Shown: in pieces, positions 27,681-36,886 of the stretch
Numbering within the stretch: the first letter of the stretch is position 1
How the letters are laid out: the number at the start of each line of letters is the position of its first letter
Source: Streptomyces cinnamoneus
GTDB taxonomy: Bacteria > Actinomycetota > Actinomycetes > Streptomycetales > Streptomycetaceae
Direction: 5' to 3'
Assembly: GCF_002939475.1 (NCBI RefSeq)
Contig: NZ_PKFQ01000001.1
Location: 5,453,001-5,517,000 of the forward strand
DNA length: 64,000 nucleotides
Translations under genes and position numbers: made by a program
The notes under the pieces: model-generated
What the model was told of the DNA's origin: nothing
The model's input: only the letters and a program-made list of their open reading frames with translations
Databases searched by the model: none

Positions 27681-30307
27681 GCAGCGCACCCACCACACCG
27701 GCCGAGCCCATCCGGCTGGGCGTGCCCGACCTGTCCCTCGTGGTCCTCGTCGGCTCCACGGGCTCCGGCAAGTCCACCTTCGCCGCGCGCCACTTCCTGC
27801 CGACCGAGACGATCTCCTCCGACTTCTGCCGCGGTCTCGTGAGCGACGACGCGAACGACCAGAGCGCCAGCAAGGACGCCTTCGACGTCCTGTACTACAT
27901 CCTCGGCAAGAGGCTCGCGGCCGGCCGGCTCACCGTCGTCGACGCGACCAACGTCGAGCCCGAGGCCCGCAAGCAGCTCGTCCGCGTCGCCCGGGAGCAC
28001 GACGTCCTGCCCGTCGCGATCGTCCTCGACGTCCCCGAGGACGTGTGCGCCCGGCGCAACGCCACCCGGCCCGACCGGGCCGCGCTGCCCCGCCGCGTCA
28101 TCCAGCGCCACCAGCGCGAACTGCGCCGCTCCCTGGGGCACCTGGAGCGCGAGGGCTTCCGCAGGACGCACGTCCTGCGCGGCGTGGCGCAGGTGGAGTC
28201 GGCCGAGGTCGTCCGCGAGCGCAGGTTCAACGACCTGCGGCACCTGAGCGGCCCGTTCGACATCGTCGGCGACGTCCACGGCTGCCGCTCCGAGCTGGAG
28301 AGCCTGCTGACCCGCCTGGGCTACGCCCTCGTCCGCGACGAGGCCGGCCGCCCGGTGGACGCCACCCACCCCGAGGGGCGCACCGCCGTGTTCGTGGGCG
28401 ACCTCGTCGACCGCGGCCCGGACAGCCCCGGCGTGCTGCGGCTCGTCATGGGCATGGTGGCCGCCGGGCACGCCCTGTGCGTCCCCGGCAACCACGAGAA
28501 CAAGCTCGGCCGCTTCCTGAGCGGCCGCCAGGTCAAGGCCACCCACGGCCTGGCGGAGACGATCGAGCAGCTGGAGCGGGAGGCCGGGCGGGATCCCGCG
28601 TTCCGCGAGCGGGTCCGGGACTTCGTCGCCTCGCTGGTCAGCCACTACGTGCTCGACGGCGGGCGGCTGGTGGTGTGTCATGCCGGGCTGCCCGAGAAGT
28701 ACCACGGCCGCACCTCCGGCCGGGTCCGCTCGCACGCCCTGTACGGGGACACCACGGGGGAGACCGACGAGTTCGGCCTGCCCGTGCGCTACCCCTGGGC
28801 GGAGGACTACCGCGGCCGTGCCGCCGTCGTCTACGGCCACACCCCGACCCGGTCGGCCACCTGGCTCAACAACACCATCTGCCTCGACACCGGCGCTGTC
28901 TTCGGCGGCAAGCTGACCGCGCTGCGCTGGCCCGAGCGGGAGCTGGTGGACGTGCCGGCCGAGCAGGTCTGGTACGAGCCGGCGCGGCCGCTGGTGACCG
29001 AGGCGCCCGGTGGTGCGGACGGCCGGCCGCTCGACCTCGCCGACGTCACCGGCCGCCGCGTCGTGGAGACCCGGCACCTGGGCCGCGTCGCCGTCCGCGA
29101 GGAGAACGCCGCCGCGGCCCTGGAGGTCATGAGCCGCTTCGCCGTCGACCCCCGCCAGGTGGTCTACCTCCCGCCGACCATGGCGCCCTGCGCCACCTCC
29201 AAGGAGGAGGGCTATCTGGAGCACCCCGCGGAGGCGTTCGCCGCCTACCGCGAGGCGGGCGTGCGCCAGGTGGTCTGCGAGGAGAAGCACATGGGCTCCC
29301 GCGCGGTGGTCCTCGTCTGCCGCGACGCGGACGTGGCCGCCGAGCGCTTCGGCACGGCCGACGGCGTGCCCGGCACGGTGTACACCCGCACCGGCCGGCC
29401 GTTCTTCGACGCCCCCGAGACGGCCCGGCGGCTGCTTGAGCGGCTCGCCGCCCGCGTGGACGCCGCCGGCCTGTGGGAGCGGCTGGAGACCGACTGGCTG
29501 CTGCTGGACGCCGAGCTGATGCCCTGGTCGCTGAAGGCCACCGGCCTGCTGCGCGACCAGTACGCGGCCGTCGGCGCGGCCTCCCGCGTGGTCTTCCCGC
29601 ACGCCCTGGCGGCGCTGGAGTCGGCGGCCGCGCGCGGCGTGGACGTCGCCGGGCTGCTCGACCGTCAGCGCGAGCGGGCCGGGGACGCGGCGGCGTTCAC
29701 CGAGGCGTACGGGCGGTACTGCTGGCCGGCCGGCGGTGGGGAGGGCGGCCTGGACGGCGTCCGGCTCGCGCCGTTCCAGATCCTGGCCGCCGAGGCCCGC
29801 AGCCTCGCCACCCTGCCGCACGACGAACAGCTCGCCCTCATCGACCGGCTCGTCGATCAGGACGCCGCCGGGGACGGACCGGGGGAGGCCGGCGGTCTGC
29901 TGGTCCGTACGCGGCGGCTGTTCGTCGACACCGAGGACGAGACGTCGGTGGCCGCCGGCACCCGGTGGTGGCTGGACCTCACGGCCGCCGGCGGCGAGGG
30001 CATGGTCGTCAAGCCGCTCCAGGCCGCCGCGCGCGGTGCCGACGGCAGGCTCCTCCAGCCCGGCGTCAAGTGCCGCGGCCGCGAGTACCTGCGCGTCGTC
30101 TACGGCCCGGAGTACACCCGGCCCGCCAACCTGGACCGGCTGCGCATACGCCACCTCGGCCACAAGCGCTCGCTCGCCCTCCGCGAGTACGCCCTGGGTC
30201 TGGAGGCCCTGGACCGGCTGGCGGCCGGCGAGCCGCTCTGGCGGGTGCACGAGGCGGTCTTCGCGGTCCTCGCCCTGGAATCGGAGCCCGTGGATCCGCG
30301 CCTGTAG
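27677..30307 (+). CDS. pnkp: Polynucleotide kinase-phosphatase-ligase (Pnkp)
   Basis: 876 residues, close to the 870 of Clostridium thermocellum Pnkp. Kinase: Walker A GSTGSGKS near residues 25-33. Phosphatase (binuclear metallophosphoesterase): DIVGDVHGC from about 194, FVGDLVDRG, PGNHENK, with VYGHTPT downstream. Ligase: nucleotidyl lysine in EKHMGSR near 537, and GEGMVVKP as motif V-like. The enzyme heals 5'-OH and 2',3'-cyclic phosphate ends and, with Hen1, repairs ribotoxin-cut tRNA. The start overlaps hen1 by ATGA behind AAGGAGGAGGA, so the two are co-translated. Confidence 0.96.
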   Translation: MSSAPTTPAEPIRLGVPDLSLVVLVGSTGSGKSTFAARHFLPTETISSDFCRGLVSDDANDQSASKDAFDVLYYILGKRLAAGRLTVVDATNVEPEARKQLVRVAREHDVLPVAIVLDVPEDVCARRNATRPDRAALPRRVIQRHQRELRRSLGHLEREGFRRTHVLRGVAQVESAEVVRERRFNDLRHLSGPFDIVGDVHGCRSELESLLTRLGYALVRDEAGRPVDATHPEGRTAVFVGDLVDRGPDSPGVLRLVMGMVAAGHALCVPGNHENKLGRFLSGRQVKATHGLAETIEQLEREAGRDPAFRERVRDFVASLVSHYVLDGGRLVVCHAGLPEKYHGRTSGRVRSHALYGDTTGETDEFGLPVRYPWAEDYRGRAAVVYGHTPTRSATWLNNTICLDTGAVFGGKLTALRWPERELVDVPAEQVWYEPARPLVTEAPGGADGRPLDLADVTGRRVVETRHLGRVAVREENAAAALEVMSRFAVDPRQVVYLPPTMAPCATSKEEGYLEHPAEAFAAYREAGVRQVVCEEKHMGSRAVVLVCRDADVAAERFGTADGVPGTVYTRTGRPFFDAPETARRLLERLAARVDAAGLWERLETDWLLLDAELMPWSLKATGLLRDQYAAVGAASRVVFPHALAALESAAARGVDVAGLLDRQRERAGDAAAFTEAYGRYCWPAGGGEGGLDGVRLAPFQILAAEARSLATLPHDEQLALIDRLVDQDAAGDGPGEAGGLLVRTRRLFVDTEDETSVAAGTRWWLDLTAAGGEGMVVKPLQAAARGADGRLLQPGVKCRGREYLRVVYGPEYTRPANLDRLRIRHLGHKRSLALREYALGLEALDRLAAGEPLWRVHEAVFAVLALESEPVDPRL

Positions 30308-30399
30308 CGGTTCTGGGCCCCGGCCGGCCCCCGGCACGCGGTGGCACCAAGTGCCTCGCGTGCCGAGTGATCACGGCTGGTTCAGGTGAGGATGGGGGG

Positions 30400-31632
30400 A
30401 TGGGATTCCATGTCGATTCCGAGGCCGGGCGGCTGCGCCGCGTCATCCTTCACCGCCCCGACCTGGAGCTGAAGCGGCTCACGCCGTCCAACAAGACCGC
30501 CTTGCTCTTCGACGACGTGCTCTGGGTGCGCCGCGCCCGCGCCGAGCACGACGGCTTCGCCGACGTGCTGCGCGAGCGCGGCGTCGAGGTGCACCTCTTC
30601 CAGGACCTGCTGGAGGAGAGCCTGCGCGTCCCGGCCGCGCGGGCGCTCGTCCTGGACCGGGTGTTCTCGGAGAAGGAGTACGGACCGCTCGCCACCGACC
30701 ACCTACGGGCCGCCTTCGACGCGATGCCCCCCTCCGAGCTGGGCAGCTGGCTGGTCGGCGGGATGACCAAGCGGGAGTTCCTGGAGCGGCACCCCGAACC
30801 GGTCTCCGTCCGCTTCCACGCCATGGACCTGGACGACTTCCTGCTCAACCCGTTGCCCAACCACCTCTTCACCCGCGACACCTCGGCCTGGATCTACGAC
30901 GGCGTGTCCATCAACGCCATGCGCTGGCCGGCCCGTTGGCACGAGACCGTGCACTACGAGGCCGTCTACCGCCACCACCCCCTCTTCGCGGCGGGCGGCT
31001 TCCACGTCTGGTGCGAGGGGCAGTCGGCCTACCCGTCCACCATCGAGGGCGGCGACGTCCTGGTCATCGGCGAGGGCGCGGTGCTCATAGGGATGAGCGA
31101 GCGGACCACTCCGCAGGCCGTGGAGATGCTGGCCCGCGGCATGTTCGCGGCCGGGTCGGCGCGCACGATCGTGGCGCTGGACATGCCCAAGCGAAGGGCG
31201 TTCATGCATCTGGACACCGTGATGACGATGGTGGACGGCGACACCTTCACGCAGTACGCGGGCCTGGGCATGCTCCGCTCGTACACGATCGAGCCGGGGA
31301 CCACCGAGGGGGAGCTGAAGGTCACCGACCACCCGCCGGAGCACATGCACCGCGCGATCGCCGCCGCCCTGGGGCTCGACTCCATCCGGGTGCTCACCGC
31401 CCGGCAGGACGTCCACGCGGCGGAGCGCGAGCAGTGGGACGACGGCTGCAACGTGCTGGCCATAGAGCCGGGTGTGGTGGTGGCCTACGAGCGCAACGCC
31501 ACGACCAACACGTTCCTGCGCAAGCACGGCATCGAGGTCATCACCATCCCCGGCAGCGAGCTGGGGCGCGGCCGGGGCGGGCCGCGCTGCATGAGCTGTC
31601 CGGTCGAGCGGGACCCCGTACCGGGACTGTGA
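30400..31632 (+). CDS. arcA: Arginine deiminase
   Basis: 410 residues. Hydrolyses L-arginine to citrulline and ammonia. Guanidino-group-modifying fold with RRVILHRP, FTRDTSAWI, EGGDVLVIGEGAVLIGMSERT, the His of MHLDTVMTM and the nucleophilic Cys400 in GPRCMSCP close to the end. ATG 30400 was chosen as the first start that keeps the family N-terminus MGFHVDSEAGRLRRV. Followed 143 bp later by ornithine carbamoyltransferase; no carbamate kinase (arcC) or arginine/ornithine antiporter (arcD) is nearby, so this is not a complete fermentative ADI operon. Confidence 0.95.
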   Translation: MGFHVDSEAGRLRRVILHRPDLELKRLTPSNKTALLFDDVLWVRRARAEHDGFADVLRERGVEVHLFQDLLEESLRVPAARALVLDRVFSEKEYGPLATDHLRAAFDAMPPSELGSWLVGGMTKREFLERHPEPVSVRFHAMDLDDFLLNPLPNHLFTRDTSAWIYDGVSINAMRWPARWHETVHYEAVYRHHPLFAAGGFHVWCEGQSAYPSTIEGGDVLVIGEGAVLIGMSERTTPQAVEMLARGMFAAGSARTIVALDMPKRRAFMHLDTVMTMVDGDTFTQYAGLGMLRSYTIEPGTTEGELKVTDHPPEHMHRAIAAALGLDSIRVLTARQDVHAAEREQWDDGCNVLAIEPGVVVAYERNATTNTFLRKHGIEVITIPGSELGRGRGGPRCMSCPVERDPVPGL

Positions 31633-31640
31633 CCGACGTC

Positions 31641-31676
31641 TCTGCATATAGATGCGAGGTTGCGTATAGAATTTCA
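31641..31676 (+). promoter_or_regulatory. Candidate ArgR operator (ARG box) before ornithine carbamoyltransferase
   Basis: TCTGCATATAGATGCGAG (31641-31658) fits the ARG-box pattern TNTGNATWWWWATNCANA at most positions. The core TGCATATAGA recurs 18 bp later as TGCGTATAGA (31661-31670). It sits between arcA and argF, 100-135 bp before the argF start, which also argues for a separate argF promoter. Confidence 0.55.
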
Positions 31677-31775
31677 GCCTTATCGTGCAGTGTCGGTGAG
31701 CGCGTTCTCCATGATCCGTGCCACCGGCGTCTTCCTTGTTCACGACCCTGACCCAGGACCGAGGAGCCCCACCCC

Positions 31776-32777
31776 ATGGCGACAGACCTCAAAGGCCGCC
31801 ACTTCCTCAAGGAGGCGGACTTCACCGCCGAGGAGTTCCACAGCCTGATCGAGCTGGCGGCGGAGCTCAAGGCCGCCAAGCAGGCGGGCACGGAGCAGCC
31901 CCGGCTGGCGGGGCGCAACATCGCGCTGGTCTTCGAGAAGAGCTCCACGCGCACCCGCTGTGCCTTCGAGGTCGCCGCCGCGGACCAGGGGGCCCGTACG
32001 ACCTATCTCGACCCGGTGGGCTCACAGATCGGTCACAAGGAGTCGGTCAAGGACACCGCCCGCGTCCTCGGCCGGATGTTCGACGCCATTCAGTACCGGG
32101 GCCACGGTCAGCACGTCGTGGAGGAGCTGGCCGTCCACGCCGGTGTGCCGGTCTTCAACGGGCTGACCGACGAATGGCACCCCACCCAGATGCTCGCCGA
32201 CGTGCTCACCATGACCGAGCACACCGCCAAGCCCCTGGAGCACGTCGCCCTCGCCTACCTCGGCGACGCCCGGTACAACATGGGCAACTCCTACCTCATC
32301 ACCGGCGCCCTCCTCGGCCTGGACATCCGCATCGTCGCGCCGGAGGAACTCTGGCCGGCCCCCGAGGTCGTGGCCCGGGCCCGGCAGATGGCGGAGGCCA
32401 GTGGCGCGCGGATCACGCTCACGGACAGCGTCACCGACGGCGTGGACGGCGCGGACTTCATCGCCACCGACGTGTGGGTCTCGATGGGCGAGCCCAAGGA
32501 GGTCTGGGACGCCCGGATCGCCCTGCTGTCCCCCTACGCCGTGACCATGGACGTGCTGCGGGCGACGGGCAACCCCGCCGTGAAGTTCCTGCACTGCCTG
32601 CCCGCCTTCCACGACCTGGGCACCACGGTCGCCCGGGAGATCTACGAGCGGCACGGGCTGACCTCCCTGGAAGTGACCGACGAGGTCTTCGAGTCCGTGC
32701 ACTCGGTCGTCTTCGAGGAGGCCGAGAACCGGCTGCACACCATCAAGGCCGTGCTGGTGGCGACGCTCGCCGGCTGA
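31776..32777 (+). CDS. argF: Ornithine carbamoyltransferase
   Basis: 333 residues. Interconverts ornithine plus carbamoyl phosphate and citrulline. Diagnostic motifs: carbamoyl-phosphate site SSTRTR, HPTQ, DARYNMGNS, DVWVSMGE and HCLPAFHD. Length and sequence fit either the biosynthetic ArgF or the catabolic ArcB form; the neighbouring arcA favours a link to arginine turnover, while the ARG-box-like site favours ArgR control. The start ATG follows a GAGGAGCC site. Confidence 0.95.
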   Translation: MATDLKGRHFLKEADFTAEEFHSLIELAAELKAAKQAGTEQPRLAGRNIALVFEKSSTRTRCAFEVAAADQGARTTYLDPVGSQIGHKESVKDTARVLGRMFDAIQYRGHGQHVVEELAVHAGVPVFNGLTDEWHPTQMLADVLTMTEHTAKPLEHVALAYLGDARYNMGNSYLITGALLGLDIRIVAPEELWPAPEVVARARQMAEASGARITLTDSVTDGVDGADFIATDVWVSMGEPKEVWDARIALLSPYAVTMDVLRATGNPAVKFLHCLPAFHDLGTTVAREIYERHGLTSLEVTDEVFESVHSVVFEEAENRLHTIKAVLVATLAG

Positions 32778-32864
32778 CCCCCCAGCGCGGGTGCGCGCCC
32801 GGCGGACGGAGGGCCCACGGCCCCTCCGGGCCGGTCGCGCACCCTCCAGGCCTATCGCGTACTC

Positions 32865-32899
32865 GTGACGACGGTCACAAGACGGTGATAACTTCACCG
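32865..32899 (+). promoter_or_regulatory. Operator-like repeats upstream of the aryl-CoA operon
   Basis: GTGACGACGGTCAC (32865-32878; arms GTGAC/GTCAC) is followed by CGGTGA-TAACT-TCACCG (32883-32899). The first motif recurs with one change (GTGACGACAGTCA, 38617-38629) in the divergent promoter of the ligase and acyl-CoA dehydrogenase genes, which suggests one regulator (PaaX or TetR) for both. Confidence 0.55.
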
Positions 32900-32938
32900 G
32901 GCAGGCACCAGCCCCCCGGCTGAAGGAGGCCGTGCTCC

Positions 32939-33766
32939 ATGAGCCCGTTCACCGGCTCCGCGTCCCGCACCGAGGAATGGCGGCACCTGCGCCTGACCCT
33001 CGACTCCGGGGTCGCCACCGTCACCCTCGCCCGCCCGGACAAGCTCAACGCCCTCACCTTCGGCGCCTACGCCGACCTGCGCGACCTCCTGCCCGAACTG
33101 GCCCGCGACGGCTCCGTACGGGCCCTGGTGCTCGGCGGCGACGGACGCGGCTTCTGCTCGGGCGGCGACGTCGACGAGATCATCGGGGCGACCCTCGCCA
33201 TGGACACCGACCGTCTCCTCGACTTCAACCGCATGACCGGACAGGTCGTCCGCGCCCTGCGCGAATGCCCCTTCCCCGTGGTCGCCGCCCTGCACGGGGC
33301 CGCCGCCGGCGCCGGCGCCGTCCTCGCCCTCGCCGCCGACTTCCGCGTGGCCGACCCGACCGCCCGCTTCTCCTTCCTCTTCACCAAGGTCGGGCTCTCC
33401 GGCGGCGACATGGGCGCCGCCTACCTCCTGCCCCGCGTCGTCGGCCTCGGTCACGCCACCCGGCTGCTCATGCTCGGCGAGCCCGTCCGCGCCCCGGAGG
33501 CCGAGCGCATCGGCCTCATCAGCGAACTGGCCGACGAGGGCCAGGCCCACACCGCCGCCCAGGCCCTCGCCCGGCGCCTGGCCACCGGACCGGCCCTCGC
33601 CCACGCCCAGACCAAGGCCCTGCTCACCGCCGAGCTCGACATGCCGCTCTCCGCCGCCATCGAACTCGACGCCGCGACCCAGGCCCTGCTGATGCACAGC
33701 GCCGACTACGCCGAATTCCACGCCGCCTTCACCGAGAAGCGGCCCCCCAAGTGGCAGGGACGATGA
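32939..33766 (+). CDS. Enoyl-CoA hydratase/isomerase (crotonase) family protein
   Basis: 275 residues with the crotonase oxyanion-hole segments GDGRGFCSGGDVDEI and ALHGAAAGAGAVLALAADFRV. The two glutamates of classical enoyl-CoA hydratase appear absent: the CEL position reads AVL, and the QPE position is replaced. An Asp is present in LSGGDMGAAYLL, so it may be an isomerase or a hydratase of a different type. It overlaps the next gene by ATGA and heads the plus-strand aryl-CoA operon, pointing to a step in ring-cleaved or dearomatised CoA-ester breakdown. Start ATG 32939 follows GAAGGAGG. Confidence 0.9.
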   Translation: MSPFTGSASRTEEWRHLRLTLDSGVATVTLARPDKLNALTFGAYADLRDLLPELARDGSVRALVLGGDGRGFCSGGDVDEIIGATLAMDTDRLLDFNRMTGQVVRALRECPFPVVAALHGAAAGAGAVLALAADFRVADPTARFSFLFTKVGLSGGDMGAAYLLPRVVGLGHATRLLMLGEPVRAPEAERIGLISELADEGQAHTAAQALARRLATGPALAHAQTKALLTAELDMPLSAAIELDAATQALLMHSADYAEFHAAFTEKRPPKWQGR

Positions 33767-36012
33767 CCGCCGCACGGGTCGCGGTCATCGGCGGCGGCCC
33801 CGGCGGCCTCTACGCCGCGGCCCTCCTCAAACGGCACGACCGGCGGCGGGACGTCACCGTCTGGGAGCGCAACGCCCCCGACGACACCTTCGGGTTCGGC
33901 GTCGTCCTCTCCGACGAGACGCTCGGCGGCCTCGAAACCGCCGACCCGGCCGTGTCCGCCGCCATCGGCGAGGAGGCGGTCCGCTGGGACGACATCGAGG
34001 TCGTCCACCGGGGCAGCAGGCTCGTCTCCGGCGGCCACGCCTTCGCCGCCCTCGGCCGCCACCGCCTGCTGGAGTTACTGCACGAGCGCTGCCGCACCCT
34101 CGGCGTCACCCTCAGATTCCGCACCGAGGCGCCGCCCGCCGCCGAACTGGTCCGCTCGCACGACCTCGTCATCGCCGCCGACGGCGTCCACAGCCGCACC
34201 CGCCGCAGCCACCGCGACGTCTTCCGCCCCACCCTCACCCCCCACCGCTGCCGCTACATATGGCTCGCCGCCGGCTTCGCGCTCGACGCCTTCCGGTTCG
34301 AGATCGCCGAGACCGAACACGGCATCATGCAGCTGCACGCCTACCCCTTCTCCCCACGGGCGAGCACCGTCATCGTCGAAATGCGCGAGGAGGTCTGGCG
34401 GCGCGCCGGGCTCGACCGCTGCGACGAGGAGGAAACCCTCCGGAGCTGCGGAAAGCACTTCTCCGGCCTCCTCGACGGCCGCCCCCTGCGCACCAACCGC
34501 TCGGCGTGGACCGTCTTTTGCACCGTCGTCAACGAGCGCTGGTCCCACGGGCGCACGGTCCTCCTCGGCGACGCCGCCCACACCGCCCACTTCTCCATCG
34601 GATCCGGCACCAAGCTGGCCGTCGAGGACGCCGTGGCCCTGGTCCGCCACCTGGACCGGACCCCGGCCGTGCCCGAGGCCCTGGCGGCCTACGAAGCCGA
34701 GCGGCGGCCCGTGGTGGAGTCCACGCAGCGGGCCGCCCGCGCCAGCCTGGAGTGGTTCGAGGACCTCGCCCACCACGTCGGCCGGCCGCCCCACCGGTTC
34801 GCCTTCGACCTGCTCACCCGCAGCCGCCGCGTCACCCACGACAACCTCCGCCTGCGCGACGCCGGCTTCGTCACCGCCGTCGAGAAGGAGGCGGGGATCC
34901 CGGCGGGCACGCCGCCGATGTTCACCCCCTTCCGGCTGCGCGGCCTGACCCTGCGCAACCGGGTCGTCGTCTCCCCGATGGACATGTACTCCGCCGTCGA
35001 CGGCACACCCGGCGACTTCCACCTCGTCCACCTCGGCGCCCGCGCCCTCGGCGGCCCCGGACTCGTGATGACCGAGATGGTCTGCGTCAGCGCCCACGGC
35101 CGCATCACCCCCGCCTGCGCGGGCCTGTACGCGCCGGAGCACGAGCGGGCCTGGCGCCGCGTCACCGACTTCGTCCACCAGCAGGCCCCCGGCACGGCCA
35201 TCGGCGTGCAGCTCGGCCACTCCGGCCGCAAGGGATCCACCCGCCGCATGTGGGAGGGCATCGACCAGCCGCTCCCCGAGGGCAACTGGCCGCTGGTCGC
35301 CGCCTCCGCCCTGCCCTACCGCCCCGGCGTCAGCCAGACCCCGCACGCCCTGACCCCGGGCGAACTCGCCGACCTGCGCGAACAGTTCGCCCGCTCCGCC
35401 CAAGCGGCCGCCCGCGCCGGTTTCGACCTCCTCGAACTGCACTGCGCGCACGGCTACCTGCTGTCCGGCTTCCTCTCCCCGCTCACCAACCACCGTGACG
35501 ACGCCTACGGCGGCGACCTCCCGCGCCGGCTCGCCTTCCCGCTGGAGGTCTTCGACGCGGTGCGGGCCGTGTGGCCCGCCGAGCGGCCCATGACGGTCCG
35601 GATCTCCGCCACCGACTGGGCCGAGGGCGGGACGACCGCCGAGGACGCCGTCACCGTCGCCCGCGCCTTCGCGGACCACGGCGCCGACGCCGTCGACGTC
35701 TCCACCGGCCAGGTCGTGCCCGACGAGCGTCCCGCCTACGGGCGCTCGTACCAGACGCCGTTCGCCGACCGCATCCGTCAGGAGGCGGGCGTGCCGGTCA
35801 TCGCCGTGGGCGCCATATCGTCCTGGGACGACGTGAACTCCCTGATCCTGGCCGGGCGCACGGACCTGTGCGCGCTGGGCCGGCCCCACCTGTACGACCC
35901 GAACTGGACGCTGCACGCGGCGGCGGAACAGGAGTACTCCGGGCCGGGCGTGCACTGGCCCGTGCAGTACCGCGCGGGCAGCCGCAAGCCGCCCACGGGA
36001 CGCAAGGCGTGA
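33763..36012 (+). CDS. Two-domain aryl-CoA monooxygenase/reductase (2-aminobenzoyl-CoA or salicylyl-CoA type)
   Basis: 749 residues. Residues 1-380 are an FAD aromatic hydroxylase: VAVIGGGPGGLYAA, AADGVHSRTRR, LLGDAAHTAHFSIGSG. Residues 386-749 are an old-yellow-enzyme FMN reductase: FTPFRLRGLTLRNRVVVSPM, LGHSGRKGS, HCAHGYLLSGFLSP, NHRDDAYGG. This fusion is the layout of Azoarcus 2-aminobenzoyl-CoA monooxygenase/reductase, which hydroxylates and then reduces the ring; database records often call it bifunctional salicylyl-CoA 5-hydroxylase/oxidoreductase. Coupled to the crotonase gene by ATGA. The ligase, acyl-CoA dehydrogenase and RidA-type genes nearby fit an anthranilate-CoA route. The true substrate is not proven by sequence. 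Confidence 0.92.
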   Translation: MTAARVAVIGGGPGGLYAAALLKRHDRRRDVTVWERNAPDDTFGFGVVLSDETLGGLETADPAVSAAIGEEAVRWDDIEVVHRGSRLVSGGHAFAALGRHRLLELLHERCRTLGVTLRFRTEAPPAAELVRSHDLVIAADGVHSRTRRSHRDVFRPTLTPHRCRYIWLAAGFALDAFRFEIAETEHGIMQLHAYPFSPRASTVIVEMREEVWRRAGLDRCDEEETLRSCGKHFSGLLDGRPLRTNRSAWTVFCTVVNERWSHGRTVLLGDAAHTAHFSIGSGTKLAVEDAVALVRHLDRTPAVPEALAAYEAERRPVVESTQRAARASLEWFEDLAHHVGRPPHRFAFDLLTRSRRVTHDNLRLRDAGFVTAVEKEAGIPAGTPPMFTPFRLRGLTLRNRVVVSPMDMYSAVDGTPGDFHLVHLGARALGGPGLVMTEMVCVSAHGRITPACAGLYAPEHERAWRRVTDFVHQQAPGTAIGVQLGHSGRKGSTRRMWEGIDQPLPEGNWPLVAASALPYRPGVSQTPHALTPGELADLREQFARSAQAAARAGFDLLELHCAHGYLLSGFLSPLTNHRDDAYGGDLPRRLAFPLEVFDAVRAVWPAERPMTVRISATDWAEGGTTAEDAVTVARAFADHGADAVDVSTGQVVPDERPAYGRSYQTPFADRIRQEAGVPVIAVGAISSWDDVNSLILAGRTDLCALGRPHLYDPNWTLHAAAEQEYSGPGVHWPVQYRAGSRKPPTGRKA

Positions 36013-36049
36013 GGCCCGAGGCCTCCCGGCCGCGCAGGGCGTCCGCGTC

Positions 36050-36886
36050 CTACGTCAGCCCCATCGTCACGAAGTGCGCCCCCGCGTCCCGCAGCCGGGC
36101 GTGCAGTGCCGCGAAGACCCGGGCCGCGCGCCCCCCGGGCCAGTCCGCGGGCAGCAGCGCGGTCGGCAGCCACGGATCCGCGTACGGCAGCCGCCGCCAG
36201 GAGTCCAGGGCGAGGAGGTAGTCGCGGTAGGCGGCCTCCGGCGGCACCGGCCTCCGGCGCGACCAGCGGCGCAGCACGGGCTCGTGGGTTTCGAGGAACG
36301 CGCGGTGCTGCCGCGCCAGGGCGTCCAGGTCCCACCACCGGGCCACGGACTCCGTGGTCGGCTCGAAGCCCAGGTGCCGGCCCCGGAACAAGTCGACGTA
36401 CGTGTCCAGGCCGAGCCGTTCGAGGGTGTGCCGCGTCTCCTCGTGGACGTGCGCCGGGGCGATCCACACCCCCGGCGCCGCCGTGCCGAAGCCCAGCCGT
36501 GCCAGCCGCGAGCGCAGCAAGTGGCGCTTGTGCCGCTCCTGTTCGGGAACGGAGAAGACCGCGAGCAGCCAGCCCTGGCCCGGGCGCGTGGCAGGACGGC
36601 CGTAGATGCGCCGGTCGCCGTCGTCCAGCAGCTGCCGCGCGGCCTCCGACAGCCCGTACCCCGCCGCGCCGTCGGCCGTACGGCCCGAGACGAGCAACCC
36701 CCGCCGTTTGAGCCGGGAGACGGCCGACCGCACCGACGGCGAGTCCACGCCCACCGCCCCCAGCAGCCGGATCAGTGCCGCGATCGGCACCGGGCCGGCG
36801 GGCGTGCCCGCGGTGCCGCGCCCGTAGGCGCCGTAGAAGGTGACGATGAGGGACCGGGGAGTGTGGGGCGGTTGCTGGTCAGTCAC
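36050..36886 (-). CDS. PaaX-family transcriptional regulator
   Basis: 278 residues. N-terminal winged helix (RSLIVTFYGAYGRG, SVRSAVSRLKRRGLLVS), central PaaX domain (WLLAVFSVPEQERHKRHLLRSRLARLGFG, PGVWIAP) and PaaX-C. PaaX represses phenylacetate genes and is released by phenylacetyl-CoA; here the effector is probably the aryl-CoA made by the upstream ligase. The GTG start overlaps the ligase stop by 8 bp, so the repressor is coupled to the ligase. The shared GTGACGAC-type motif in two promoters of this locus is a candidate target. Confidence 0.92.
   Translation of the reverse strand: MTDQQPPHTPRSLIVTFYGAYGRGTAGTPAGPVPIAALIRLLGAVGVDSPSVRSAVSRLKRRGLLVSGRTADGAAGYGLSEAARQLLDDGDRRIYGRPATRPGQGWLLAVFSVPEQERHKRHLLRSRLARLGFGTAAPGVWIAPAHVHEETRHTLERLGLDTYVDLFRGRHLGFEPTTESVARWWDLDALARQHRAFLETHEPVLRRWSRRRPVPPEAAYRDYLLALDSWRRLPYADPWLPTALLPADWPGGRAARVFAALHARLRDAGAHFVTMGLT

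Noticed and set aside
32800..32835. Terminator after ornithine carbamoyltransferase
   Set aside because: The GGAGGGCC/GGCCCCTCC stem is imperfect and short compared with the clear acnA terminator, so it was not annotated.
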